Assembly (NCBI RefSeq): GCF_034627025.1
Contig: NZ_CP141048.1
Location: forward strand, 3,360,001 to 3,424,000
Length of the DNA: 64,000 nt
From: Microvirga lotononidis
GTDB taxonomy: Bacteria > Pseudomonadota > Alphaproteobacteria > Rhizobiales > Beijerinckiaceae
Direction: 5' to 3'
The notes under the pieces were generated by a model. That model made no database searches and was not told the origin of the DNA. It saw nothing but the letters and a program-made list of their open reading frames with translations. Both the position numbers and the translations under genes were made by a program. Positions 42,301 to 50,037 of the stretch are shown piece by piece. Numbering within the stretch: position 1 is the first letter of the stretch; each line of letters starts with the position of its first letter.

Positions 42301-43200
42301 GCGTTCGGCGATCCCGCGCCTCTGCAATATGTCGCGGTGGCGGCCGATCCCTGGCCCGGTGCCATGACGATCTGGCGTTCCGCCAATGGGGCGAGCTTCG
42401 CGCCCGTCCGCGTTCTCGACCTGCCCGCCGTGATCGGGCGGACGAAGACGGCGCTCGTTCCGGGGCCGCTCTGGCGCTGGGATCCGTCCGCCGTGCTCGA
42501 CGTGGAGATTTCCTCCGGCGCCTTGAGCGCGATCGACGACGAGGCCGCTCTTGGCGGCCGGAACCTCTTCGCACTGCAAGGCCCGGACGGCCGTTGGGAG
42601 ATCCTGTCCGCCGCGCGTGCGGAGATGATCGGCGAGCGCGTATACCGCCTTTCGCGTTTGCTGCGCGGCCTCGCCGGATCCGAACCCGAAGCCGGCCGCA
42701 TCGTGACCGCGGGCGCGCTCCTGGTCAAACTCGACGAGGCGGTTGTGCCTCTCACCACGAGCCTTCAGGATCTGGGAGGCACCTGGCGCTATAGGATCGG
42801 CCCCTCGGGCCGGGACCACGGGGATCCCGCCGTTACCGAAATCGTCGCGACGGTCGGGCGGGACGCGCTCAAACCCTTCAGCCCAGTTCATGTCTCGGCC
42901 CGTCGCGAACCCGGCGGCATTCGCCTCGCATGGGTTCGCCGCACCCGCCGCAACGGCGACAGCTGGGAGACCATCGATGTTCCGCTGGCCGAGGATGCGG
43001 AGCGCTACGAGATCGACATTCTCAATGGTGGCGCGGTCTTGAGGACGCTGACGAGTGCGCAGCCATCCATCGTTTACGGCAGCGCCGAGGAGACGGTCGA
43101 TTTCGGCGGGCTTCAATCCACGCTCACCGTGCGGATCGCGCAGATGAGCGCCGTGGCCGGGCGCGGTTTCGAGCGACGCGTCACCATCGACATTCGCTGA
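39349..43200 (+). CDS. Very large baseplate/tail protein (GTA g15, 'megatron')
   Basis: A 1283-aa protein that forms the tail tip and delivery apparatus. A Gly-rich hydrophobic N-terminus (AAVGGMIAGPIGAMAGRALGG) leads into the region GLTSTEGAPIPRVYGRARIGGQLIW. The middle carries a GTA TIM-barrel glycoside hydrolase-like domain (VVLYPFVMMDVHAG, FNQMVLHYAELAEQAGGVHGF, IDAVGIDYYPPISDW, KPIWLTEIGVP). A phage-tail_3-like part and a beta-rich C-terminal receptor-type region (RLSRLLRGLAGSEPEA) follow. Length agrees with RcGTA gp15. Start ATG 39349 overlaps the g14 stop. Confidence 0.96.
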   Translation: MATIVLQTVGAAVGGMIAGPIGAMAGRALGGLAGAAIDNALFSGDNTKYVEGPRLKDIDGLTSTEGAPIPRVYGRARIGGQLIWATRLEEIANADRSSQGGKGMGGPKTVTTTYSYFANLAVGLCEGRIAFIRRVWADGRELDLSTITMRVHTGSETQSADPLIVAKEGAQNAPAYRGLAYVVFERLPLADFGNRVPQFSFEVVRPVDGLNRMIRAVCLIPGASEFGYDTLPATQVLDLGKTRPENRHQMQRDTDVAASLDALQALCPNLKRVSLVVSWFGDDLRAGSCLIEPRVDVKTKVNDGAAWSVAGLTRADAKAVSLVDGSPAYGGTPSDETVKRLIRNLKARGLDVVLYPFVMMDVHAGNDLPDPYGGTGQPAYPWRGRITCHPAPGRSGSPDGTAAAAAQVEQWFTHSSGFNQMVLHYAELAEQAGGVHGFILGSELVGLTRVRSSSGVYPAVTRLKALAGEIRDILRASTKIVYAADWTEYGAHVLDGGGEVRFPLDPLFASNDIDAVGIDYYPPISDWRDGPNHADLSAARNVYDVDYLRARLGSGEAFDWYYANASERAAQTRRPITDGAYGKPWIFRAKDLVSWWSNRHVERVNGVEIDATSWLPQSKPIWLTEIGVPAVDKGPNGPNVFPDPKSSESAYPPFSRGVRDDLVQARTLEAILSRFDPAQRGFLAEYNPASPSYNGRMVDPDSVFVWAWDARPYPAFPDFDSVWADGRNWETGHWITGRIEGAALDRLIARILRDYGFADPGPIPVDGFVDGYVIDRPMSVRGAVEPLLRLFGVDAVARGGSIAWQGRGGRAVVHLAKDDFVLGDKEPSLKLTRAQETELPQQVEVGFIEVDTDYRRATVASRRLFGASRREARADSAVITRRAEAQRLADTWLQDLWAGREGAEFELSPRRMELEPGDVIAVPTDAGEKLHRITRIADGPTRKISTRAVEPAVFERPGSSVEKPVRHPPPVPGKPAAVVLDLPVAFGDPAPLQYVAVAADPWPGAMTIWRSANGASFAPVRVLDLPAVIGRTKTALVPGPLWRWDPSAVLDVEISSGALSAIDDEAALGGRNLFALQGPDGRWEILSAARAEMIGERVYRLSRLLRGLAGSEPEAGRIVTAGALLVKLDEAVVPLTTSLQDLGGTWRYRIGPSGRDHGDPAVTEIVATVGRDALKPFSPVHVSARREPGGIRLAWVRRTRRNGDSWETIDVPLAEDAERYEIDILNGGAVLRTLTSAQPSIVYGSAEETVDFGGLQSTLTVRIAQMSAVAGRGFERRVTIDIR

Positions 43201-43269
43201 TCTGAAATCGACACTCTCCACGTCATGGCCGCGCCCGTCCTGGTCCTTCCGTTTGCAAGAGCACTCCAT

Positions 43270-43365
43270 GTCATCCCCGGCGGCCGGAGGCCGGGCAGCT
43301 GATCCAAGAGCAAGCGTAACGCCAGGAAATCCCTTCCCCTCCGCTACGCTTCGGCCGCGAATGAC
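43270..43365. repeat. Degenerate family 3 nested inverted repeat
   Basis: GTCATCCCCGGC at the left and GGCCGCGAATGAC at the right correspond to the outer arms of 34424-34524; CCCTTCCC of the inner arm is kept. Confidence 0.6.
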
Positions 43366-43385
43366 ACCGTAGAGCCTCAGGCAAT

Positions 43386-43426
43386 CGTCATCTCCTCCCC
43401 GGATCAGGTCCGGAGAGGAGATGACG
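43386..43426. repeat. Long hairpin with CGTCAT/ATGACG ends
   Basis: Arms CGTCATCTCCTCCCCGGA / TCCGGAGAGGAGATGACG pair over 18 positions with one mismatch and a 5-base loop. The ends match those of the cloverleaf repeats. There is no T tract. Confidence 0.75.
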
Positions 43427-43484
43427 CGTGAGGGCGTGTCCCCGGCGATTTTCCGCATTGTCCTATCAGAGAAAAATTCATTCC

Positions 43485-45023
43485 ATGTCGTCGACATCTC
43501 ATCTCGCCCTGCCGCTTCTCGCGGCAGCGCAGGCGCAGAAGCACGTCACCCACAACGAGGCGCTCGCCTGTCTCGATGCGCTCGTCCAGCTCGCGGTCAG
43601 GGAGCGCAACCGCACGGTGCCGCCGGCGGCGCCCGAGGAGGGCGACCGTTATCTGGTCGGAGCCGGAGCGACCGGGGCCTTCGCCGCCCGCGAGGGACAT
43701 GTCGCCCTGTTCGATCTCGGAAGCTGGCGCTTCTTCATGCCGAATCCGGGCTGGCTGGCCTATGTGGAGGCCGAGGATCTTTTCGTCGTCTTCGATGGCG
43801 ACGAATGGAAACCGTTCGGGGTGGCTCCGGACGCCATCGACAATCTGCAGCGTCTCGGGCTCGGCACGACGGCGGACGACCTTAACCGCCTGTCGGCGAA
43901 ACTCAATGCGGCGCTCTTCACCGCGCTGAACACCGATGAAGGCGGCTCGGGAGACCTGCGCTTCGTGCTCAACAAAAGCGCGGAAGCGAGGGTTCTGTCG
44001 CAGCTCTATCAGCGCGGCTACAGCGGACGCGCGGAAACCGGGCTGATCGGCAACGACGATTTCGGCATCCGGGTGTCGGCCGACGGGAGCGAATGGCGCG
44101 ATGCGCTGCGGCTCGATCACCGGACGGGCGTTGCGTTCTTTCCCAGCGGCCTCGCCAACATGCCGGGAGCGAACGTCCTGATCAATTCCGCCTTTCTCGT
44201 GAACCAGCGCAGATTCCCGGGCGGTGCCCTGGCCGCGGGAATCTACGGCTTCGATCGCTGGAAGGGCGGTCCGGGCGGCTGCGTGGCCAGCCTTGCGGCC
44301 GATGGTGCGATGACGCTCTCCGGTGCGCTCGACCAGGTGATCGACGTTGCTCACGCGGCCGCCGAGTTCGGCGCGGCGAGTTTCGCGGGCGCGACCCTGA
44401 CGCTTTCCGTCGAGGATCCCTCGGATCCTCTCCCCGTCGTCATCGGCTCGAAGGCCGCCACGATTTCTGCCGGGAGCGGACGCCGCTCGGCGAGCGTGAC
44501 GCTCGACGGCACGGAAACGGGCAACATCACGGTCCGGCTCCTGCCGTCGGGCCCATGCTCCTTCAAACGCGTCAAGCTGGAAGTCGGAGCCTACGCGACG
44601 CCATGGGCCGGAGTTCCTCTCGACATCGAGGAACTCCGCTGCCGGCGCTATTACCAGCGCCTCGCCGTCAGCGGCGGAGCGCCCGCAATCGTCGGCGCGC
44701 TCGGGCAGCGCGTGGCGAGCACGAACATCGATCTTCCCTGGACGCTGCCCGTGCCGATGAGGGCCGACCCTGTGGTGACGACGAGCGCGTTCACCTGGGC
44801 GAACGGATTTCCGGCCGGCAACCAGGTCGGCTTCTACAACAACAGCGGATCGGCCTGGATATCGCTCTCGGGAGCCCTGACGGTGACGACGCTGACGGGT
44901 GCCGGTCCATCGGCCTTCGTGCTGAGGCTGCAGGCCGGCGTGTCCTTCAGTGGCGTCGCGGGGGCTGTCGGCGTCCTTTATATGGGCAATCAGGCTTTCA
45001 TCGCCCTGCAGGCGGAACTGTGA
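43485..45023 (+). CDS. DUF2793 domain-containing protein (tail fibre-like)
   Basis: A 512-aa protein. The first 120 residues are a typical DUF2793 domain (LALPLLAAAQAQKHVTHNEALACLDALVQLAV, EEGDRYLVGAGATGAF, WRFFMPNPGWLAYVEAEDLF). The rest is beta-rich and phage tail fibre-like (KVGAY-type segment FKRVKLEVGAYATPW, RRYYQRL). Such proteins follow g15 in many GTA and phage clusters and may bind the recipient cell surface. Start ATG 43485. Confidence 0.88.
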   Translation: MSSTSHLALPLLAAAQAQKHVTHNEALACLDALVQLAVRERNRTVPPAAPEEGDRYLVGAGATGAFAAREGHVALFDLGSWRFFMPNPGWLAYVEAEDLFVVFDGDEWKPFGVAPDAIDNLQRLGLGTTADDLNRLSAKLNAALFTALNTDEGGSGDLRFVLNKSAEARVLSQLYQRGYSGRAETGLIGNDDFGIRVSADGSEWRDALRLDHRTGVAFFPSGLANMPGANVLINSAFLVNQRRFPGGALAAGIYGFDRWKGGPGGCVASLAADGAMTLSGALDQVIDVAHAAAEFGAASFAGATLTLSVEDPSDPLPVVIGSKAATISAGSGRRSASVTLDGTETGNITVRLLPSGPCSFKRVKLEVGAYATPWAGVPLDIEELRCRRYYQRLAVSGGAPAIVGALGQRVASTNIDLPWTLPVPMRADPVVTTSAFTWANGFPAGNQVGFYNNSGSAWISLSGALTVTTLTGAGPSAFVLRLQAGVSFSGVAGAVGVLYMGNQAFIALQAEL

Positions 45024-45032
45024 GGAACGCGT

Positions 45033-45581
45033 ATGAAGGCTTCTCCATCGCGTTTCGAGAATGCGGTCGACCATGTGCTCAGGCACGAGGGTGGGTTCGT
45101 CCAGCACCCTCGCGATCCGAGTGGCGCGACCAAATTCGGCATCACCCGTGAAACCCTTTCCCGGGCGAGAGGTCGCCCCGCCTCCGTCACCGATGTCCGC
45201 CGCCTGTCCAGGCGGGAGGCGGTGTCCATCTATCGCCAGCTTTATTGGGATGTCGTGCAAGCCGATGCGCTGCCGGCGGGGCTCGACCTCGCGGTCTTCG
45301 ATCTCGCGGTCAATTCAGGGCCCGGGCGCGCCGTAGCGATGCTGCAGGCCTCCCTCGAGATCGAGGCGGACGGGATCGTCGGGCCGATCACGCTGCGTGC
45401 CGTGCACGACGCCGATGTCCCGACGATGATCCGCCGCCTCACGAAAGCCCGCCTGGGCTTTCTCGGCCGCCTCGCCACCTGGCCCGTGTTCGGCCTGGGC
45501 TGGCGCCGGCGCGTCCTCGCCGTCGAGCAGGAGGCTCTCCGGCTCGCATCACCTGCATCCTCTTCTTCAAGGAATGTCTGA
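45033..45581 (+). CDS. Endolysin, glycoside hydrolase family 108 with peptidoglycan-binding domain
   Basis: A 182-aa lysozyme-like N-acetylmuramidase. The catalytic Glu is in FENAVDHVLRHEGGFVQHPRDPSGATKFGIT, the GH108 signature, and LYWDVVQADALPAGLDLAVFDLAVNSG belongs to the same domain. A PG_binding_3 part follows (GPGRAVAMLQ...EADGIVGPIT). It lacks a signal peptide and would need the holin encoded next to it (8-base overlap). Confidence 0.93.
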   Translation: MKASPSRFENAVDHVLRHEGGFVQHPRDPSGATKFGITRETLSRARGRPASVTDVRRLSRREAVSIYRQLYWDVVQADALPAGLDLAVFDLAVNSGPGRAVAMLQASLEIEADGIVGPITLRAVHDADVPTMIRRLTKARLGFLGRLATWPVFGLGWRRRVLAVEQEALRLASPASSSSRNV

Positions 45582-45792
45582 CATGTTCGATAGCAAGACC
45601 ATCCTGGCCAGCCGCACCGTCTGGGCCAATCTCATCGGGCTCGCGGCCCTGCTTCTCGGCCTGTTCGGCTTCGATGGCTCCGCCCTCGCCACCGGGGCGT
45701 TCGAGGAAGCCTTCGTGCAGCTCATCGCGGCCGCAAGCTTCATCGCCTCGACCGTTTTCCGGATCCTGGCCACGAAACAGATTCTGAATTAG
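45574..45792 (+). CDS. Holin-like small membrane protein
   Basis: A 72-aa protein with two membrane helices (VWANLIGLAALLLGLFGF and FVQLIAAASFIASTVFRI) and a polar C-terminus (LATKQILN). Size, topology and overlap with the endolysin gene fit a holin that releases the lysin and thus the particles. The ATG three codons downstream is an alternative start. Confidence 0.8.
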   Translation: MSDMFDSKTILASRTVWANLIGLAALLLGLFGFDGSALATGAFEEAFVQLIAAASFIASTVFRILATKQILN

Positions 45793-45811
45793 AAACATTT
45801 TCAGGGGGATG

Positions 45812-45845
45812 GGGCCGATGTCCTGGCACGAAATCGGCCCTTAAA
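45812..45845 (+). terminator. Possible terminator at the end of the GTA cluster
   Basis: Stem GGGCCGAT / ATCGGCCC (45812-45819 and 45833-45840), 13-base loop, followed only by TTAAAG. The T tract is poor, so it is uncertain. Confidence 0.5.
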
Positions 45846-45887
45846 GCATTCAGAATTTGTTCATTGCGGCAAGGTCATGGTCATTTC

Positions 45888-46202
45888 ATGCGTCTGGTTG
45901 GGCTGGTCATAGCATTATGGGGGATGACGGGGGCGGCGTTCGCGCAGAGCCCGGCGGCTGCCCTGAAGAACTGTCTGCCTCCGCGCGAGATGCAGGAGGC
46001 CGTGGCCGCCAAGGGCGTCGTCGCTCCGGCATCCGCCGTGATGACGGCGCGGCGCCAGGTCCCAGGGGCGGATGTGGTCCGGGCCAGCCTGTGCCGCAAC
46101 AGCAATGATCTTGTCTATGTGATCTCGGTCCTGCAAAAAGACGGTCGCATCGTGCAAGTGATGATCGAAGGCTCCTCCGGGCGCGTGAAGTCGGTCCGCT
46201 AG
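45888..46202 (+). CDS. Secreted PepSY-like protein upstream of the FeuP-like regulator
   Basis: A 104-aa protein with a signal peptide (LVGLVIALWGMTGAAFA, cleavage before QSPAAAL). The C-terminus VYVISVLQKDGRIVQVMIEG, then SSGRVKSVR, is the beta-hairpin pattern of PepSY domains. Small periplasmic proteins at this position next to FeuP/FeuQ-like systems can restrain the sensor kinase (FeuN in Sinorhizobium); that role is inferred from position, not sequence. Confidence 0.78.
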   Translation: MRLVGLVIALWGMTGAAFAQSPAAALKNCLPPREMQEAVAAKGVVAPASAVMTARRQVPGADVVRASLCRNSNDLVYVISVLQKDGRIVQVMIEGSSGRVKSVR

Positions 46203-46322
46203 CGTACCGCGCGGACCCCAGGGTTCGGGCCGGTGAAAGTGGATCCGGTTCTTGCGCCCGAGATGGGCCGTTGAAGGAATTCAGCATCGGGGCAACCTGA
46301 TGCCCTAGGGGAAGTTCTGACC

Positions 46323-46994
46323 GTGCGCCTACTCGTTGTCGAGGACGACAAAACCCTCAATAAGCAGATCGTGACTGCCCTCGAGCAGGCAGGCTACGCG
46401 GTGGATACCGCCATGGACGGCGAGGAGGGGCAGTTCCTCGGCGAGACCGAGCCCTACGACGCCATCATCCTCGACCTCGGTCTTCCCAAGGTGGATGGCG
46501 TGTCGGTCCTGACCGCCTGGCGGCGCGACGGGCGCAAGACCCCCGTGATCATCCTCACGGCCCGCGATCGCTGGAGCGACAAGGTCCAGGGCTTCGACGC
46601 CGGGGCCGACGATTATGTCACGAAGCCTTTCCACATGGAGGAGCTTCTTGCCCGCGTCCGGGCGCTTCTGCGGCGCTCGGCCGGCCATGCCACGAGCGAA
46701 ATCGCCTGCGGCCCCGTGAAGCTCGATACCCGCTCCGGCCGCGTGGCCGTGGACGGCAACCCGGTGAAGCTCACGTCCCATGAGTACCGGCTCCTGTCCT
46801 ACCTCATGCACCATACGGGCCGCATCGTCTCGCGGGGCGAGCTGACCGAGCATCTCTACGACCAGGATTTCGACCGGGATTCGAACACCATCGAGGTCTT
46901 CATCGGCCGCCTGCGCAAGAAGCTCGGCGTCGACATCATCCAGACCGTTCGAGGCTTGGGCTACCTCCTCGACGCGGGCCAGACCAAGACGTGA
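46323..46994 (+). CDS. feuP: OmpR-type response regulator, FeuP-like
   Basis: A 223-aa response regulator with a receiver domain (acidic pocket EDD, phospho-Asp in AIILDLGLPKVDG, Lys in DDYVTKPFHMEEL) and a C-terminal winged helix (SHEYRLLSYLMHHTGRIVSRGELTEHLY, RLRKKLGVDIIQTVRGLGYLL). It resembles rhizobial FeuP/PhoP. In Sinorhizobium FeuP controls cyclic glucan export and osmoadaptation; the assignment by similarity is probable only. GTG start; the stop overlaps the kinase start (GTGA). Confidence 0.9.
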   Translation: MRLLVVEDDKTLNKQIVTALEQAGYAVDTAMDGEEGQFLGETEPYDAIILDLGLPKVDGVSVLTAWRRDGRKTPVIILTARDRWSDKVQGFDAGADDYVTKPFHMEELLARVRALLRRSAGHATSEIACGPVKLDTRSGRVAVDGNPVKLTSHEYRLLSYLMHHTGRIVSRGELTEHLYDQDFDRDSNTIEVFIGRLRKKLGVDIIQTVRGLGYLLDAGQTKT

Positions 46995-48388
46995 GCCGCC
47001 TGCCGTCGTTCGTGCGCCGCTTCGCCAGCCGGCCCATCGCGGTCCGGCTTGCGGTTTCCTCCGTCTTCTGGAGCTTCGTGATCCTGCTGATCGCGGGGCT
47101 CATCCTATCGACGCTCTATCGCGACAACACCGAGCGCGCTTTCGACCAGCGGCTCCTCGTCTATGCCAACACCCTCGCTTCCAACCTCGTCGGGCCGGGC
47201 GACCCCGACCGGGATCTCGGACCTATCGGCGATCCACGCTTCGAGCTGCCCCTGTCCGGCTGGTACTGGCAGGTGGCGCGCCCCAATGCGGCCTTGGCCG
47301 AGATCCGTTCCTCCAAGTCCCTATTCGGCGGTCAATTGCCGAGTCTCGCTTCCGGCGACAACCGTTTCGGCCAGATCCGCCGCGGCTACGGCAAGGCTCC
47401 GGACGACCGAAACCTGCGCATCATCGAGCGTGATATCGATCTCGGCGAGGATGGACGTTACATCATCCGAGTTGCCGGTCCGGCCGACGAGATCGACGTC
47501 GCGGTGCGGGACTTCATCTTCGCGCTCACGGTCACCTTCGCGCTTCTCGGCATAGGTCTGGGATTCACAACGCTGCTGCAGATCCGCTTCGGCCTGCGGC
47601 CTCTCGCCAATCTTCGCAGCGCGCTCGGCGCGATCCGGCGAGGCGAGGCGGAGCGGATTGCAGGCGAATACCCCCGCGACATTTCCCCGCTCGCCAGCGA
47701 GTTGAACCTTCTCCTCGACACCAACCGTGAAATTCTCGAGCGCGCCCGCACGCAGGTGGGCAACCTCGCGCATGCGCTGAAGACGCCGCTCAGCATCATC
47801 ATGAACGAAGCCGAGAACGCGCCCGAGGATGTCGCCGCCAAGGTCCGCGAGCAGGCGACGACCATGCGCGATCAGGTCAATTACTATCTCGATCGCGCCC
47901 GTGCGGCGGCGCTTGCAGGGACGCTTGGAACGCTCACCGAAGCCGAGCCCGTCATCGCGGGCCTCGCCCGGACCTTCGCCAAGATCTATCGGGACAAGGA
48001 ACTCGAGGTCGAGCTGGTCATTCCTTCCGATCTGCGTTTTCGCGGCGAGAAGCAGGACTTGGAGGAGATGGCCGGCAATCTCATCGACAACGCCGCCAAA
48101 TGGGCCGCGTACAAGGTGATGGTGTCGGTCGAGATCCTGCGTGACGACGACCGGCCGCGCTTCCGTCTGCTCATCGACGACGATGGTCCCGGATTGCCGG
48201 AAGCGGCCCGGGAGGAGGTGCTCAAGCGCGGCCGCCGTCTCGATGAAACGAAACCAGGCTCCGGCCTGGGCCTGTCCATCGTGAGCGATCTGGCAGCCCT
48301 TTACCGCGGCACTTTGAGGCTGGACGCCTCGCCCGCGGGTGGCCTCAGGGCCATCCTCGAACTCCCCGGGGATAGGAGTTCGACTTAG
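46991..48388 (+). CDS. feuQ: Sensor histidine kinase, FeuQ-like
   Basis: A 465-aa membrane kinase: first membrane helix at about 28-50 (FWSFVILLIAGLILSTLY), a periplasmic domain of about 120 residues, second helix (FALTVTFALLGIGLGFTTLL), HAMP, then a HisKA with NLAHALKTPLSIIMNEAENA (phospho-His) and an HATPase with NLIDNAAKWA, DDDGPGLPE and GSGLGLSIV. It is coupled to the upstream regulator gene and presumably phosphorylates it. Confidence 0.9.
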   Translation: MSRLPSFVRRFASRPIAVRLAVSSVFWSFVILLIAGLILSTLYRDNTERAFDQRLLVYANTLASNLVGPGDPDRDLGPIGDPRFELPLSGWYWQVARPNAALAEIRSSKSLFGGQLPSLASGDNRFGQIRRGYGKAPDDRNLRIIERDIDLGEDGRYIIRVAGPADEIDVAVRDFIFALTVTFALLGIGLGFTTLLQIRFGLRPLANLRSALGAIRRGEAERIAGEYPRDISPLASELNLLLDTNREILERARTQVGNLAHALKTPLSIIMNEAENAPEDVAAKVREQATTMRDQVNYYLDRARAAALAGTLGTLTEAEPVIAGLARTFAKIYRDKELEVELVIPSDLRFRGEKQDLEEMAGNLIDNAAKWAAYKVMVSVEILRDDDRPRFRLLIDDDGPGLPEAAREEVLKRGRRLDETKPGSGLGLSIVSDLAALYRGTLRLDASPAGGLRAILELPGDRSST

Positions 48389-48453
48389 GGACATTTACGC
48401 GTGACACCGTGCCACCGTCGTGCTTGAGGAGGACACGCAGTAAATAGGACTTT

Positions 48454-49554
48454 ATGGTGATCTGGATCATTCTTCTGGCGATGACGGCGGCGGCCGTGAT
48501 GGCGGTGCTTTGGCCGCTGTCGCGCCATTACGCCGTGGCACGGCAGGTGGATCCCGATACGCAGTTCTACCGCGAGCAGATTTCCGAGATCGAGCGTGAC
48601 CTGTCGCGCGGCGTTCTGCTGCCCGGCGAGGCCGAAGCCGCCAAGGCGGAAGCCGGTCGACGGCTCCTGCGTGCAACGGGCCTGCATGGCGAGACGCTCG
48701 CGGCCGTGGGAGAACCAGCCCTGCGCCGCCGCCGCGCCGCTTCGACACTGGCCTTGTCGATCATCCCGATCCTGGCGCTCGCGACCTATGAAATCTACGG
48801 CTCGCCGCAATCGGTGAGCCAGCCCCCCGCCAGACAGGCGCCGCAGCAGGCCGACAGCATCGACCTCATGACGGCCGTGGCCCAGATCGAATCCCATCTG
48901 GCGAAGAACCCGCAGGACGGCCGCGGCTGGGAAGTGATCGGCCCGGTCTATCTGCGCATGGGACGCATCGACGATGCCGCGAAGGCCTATGAAGCCGCGG
49001 CCCGCTATCTGCCGCCGAACGCCGACCGCTTCGCGAATTACGGCGAGGTTCTGGTGATGGCCAAGGACGGCCTCGTCTCCGGCGAGGCGCAGGCCGCCTT
49101 CGAGCAGGCGCTCAAGCTCGATCCGGCATCGCCGAAAGCCCGCTTCTATCTCGCCCGCGCGGCCGTTCAGGACGGACAGCTGGAGAAGGCCAAGACGGCC
49201 TACACGGAGCTTCTGTCCTCGTCGCCTCCCGATGCTCCCTGGGTCGAGGCCGTGAAGCAGGAACTCGCCTCCCTCGGCGTTCATCAGGCGGCGACGGGTC
49301 CGGCCGGCGAATCGCAGATCGGTCCGGAGGCGATTGCCGGCATGGTCGCGGGTCTCGCCAGCCGCCTGGAGGCCCAGGGCGGAACGGCGGACGAATGGGC
49401 GCGACTGATGCGCTCCTATGCGGTTCTGGGCCAGCGTGATAAAGCCGTTGCTGCAGCTCGACGCGCCAGGGAGTCACTGGCGCAGGACAAGGACGCCTTG
49501 AACACCATCGATACGATGGCGCAGGAACTGAAACTGACCGACGCTCAGCCATGA
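48454..49554 (+). CDS. ccmI: Cytochrome c biogenesis protein CcmI
   Basis: A 366-aa apocytochrome c chaperone (CycH). Two membrane helices ([21 protein letters not shown] and [20 protein letters not shown]) flank a cytoplasmic leucine-zipper-like loop ([35 protein letters not shown]), followed by a TPR domain in the periplasm ([31 protein letters not shown]). It holds apocytochrome for heme ligation. The stop overlaps ccmE by 4 bases; the order ccmI-E-F-H is the rhizobial cycHJKL operon. Confidence 0.95.
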   Translation: MVIWIILLAMTAAAVMAVLWPLSRHYAVARQVDPDTQFYREQISEIERDLSRGVLLPGEAEAAKAEAGRRLLRATGLHGETLAAVGEPALRRRRAASTLALSIIPILALATYEIYGSPQSVSQPPARQAPQQADSIDLMTAVAQIESHLAKNPQDGRGWEVIGPVYLRMGRIDDAAKAYEAAARYLPPNADRFANYGEVLVMAKDGLVSGEAQAAFEQALKLDPASPKARFYLARAAVQDGQLEKAKTAYTELLSSSPPDAPWVEAVKQELASLGVHQAATGPAGESQIGPEAIAGMVAGLASRLEAQGGTADEWARLMRSYAVLGQRDKAVAAARRARESLAQDKDALNTIDTMAQELKLTDAQP

Positions 49555-50009
49555 CGAGAAAACAACGCCGCTTGACCCTGATCGGAGTCGCAGGATGCGT
49601 CCTGGCGATCGCGCTCGGTCTCGTGCTCTACGCCATGAACGACACGATCGTGTTTTTCAATTCCCCTGCCGACATCCAGGCGAAGAACGTGCAGCCCGGG
49701 ACGCGCATCCGCCTTGGCGGCCTCGTCAAGGAGGGGTCCGTCCAGCGCGGCTCCGATCAGCAGATCAGCTTCGAGGTCATGGACGCGCAGGCGGCGATCC
49801 AAGTGAGCTACAAGGGCCTGCTGCCCGACCTGTTCCGTGAGGGGCAGGGGGTTGTGGCAGAAGGCGTGCTCGTGAGCCCCAGCATGTTCCGGGCTGATTC
49901 CGTTCTCGCCAAGCATGACGAGAACTACATGCCCCGCGAGGTCGCCGACACTTTGAAGAAGCAGGGGCACTGGATGGGCGAGGCCAATGCCGTGCCCAAG
50001 CCGCAGTAA
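49551..50009 (+). CDS. ccmE: Cytochrome c maturation protein CcmE (heme chaperone)
   Basis: A 152-aa membrane-anchored OB-fold protein (CycJ). After one membrane helix ([20 protein letters not shown]) come [13 protein letters not shown] and [24 protein letters not shown]. The His and Tyr in HDENY are the covalent heme-binding site and axial ligand. It takes heme from CcmC and hands it to CcmF. Full length. Confidence 0.97.
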   Translation: MTRKQRRLTLIGVAGCVLAIALGLVLYAMNDTIVFFNSPADIQAKNVQPGTRIRLGGLVKEGSVQRGSDQQISFEVMDAQAAIQVSYKGLLPDLFREGQGVVAEGVLVSPSMFRADSVLAKHDENYMPREVADTLKKQGHWMGEANAVPKPQ

Positions 50010-50037
50010 AGTAACGCAGTAGCAAGGGAGATCCCTC

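Larger units (their letters stand above)
43201..43484. other. Repeat-filled gap between g15 and DUF2793
   Basis: It holds a worn cloverleaf half (CACGTCATGGCCGCGCCC at 43219-43236), a family 3 relic at 43270-43365, and a long hairpin at 43386-43426. No gene is supported here. Confidence 0.6.

Noticed and set aside
26468..43426. A CRISPR array, because of the repeated palindromes
   Set aside because: The repeats are kilobases apart, about 93 bp long, in both orientations and without regular spacers; no cas gene is present.
40705..43497. A 930-codon open frame on the minus strand opposite gp15
   Set aside because: It is the antisense shadow of a GC-rich gene; the plus-strand protein is a clear GTA gp15, while the minus frame has no domain, an Arg/His/Ala-heavy composition and no ribosome site.
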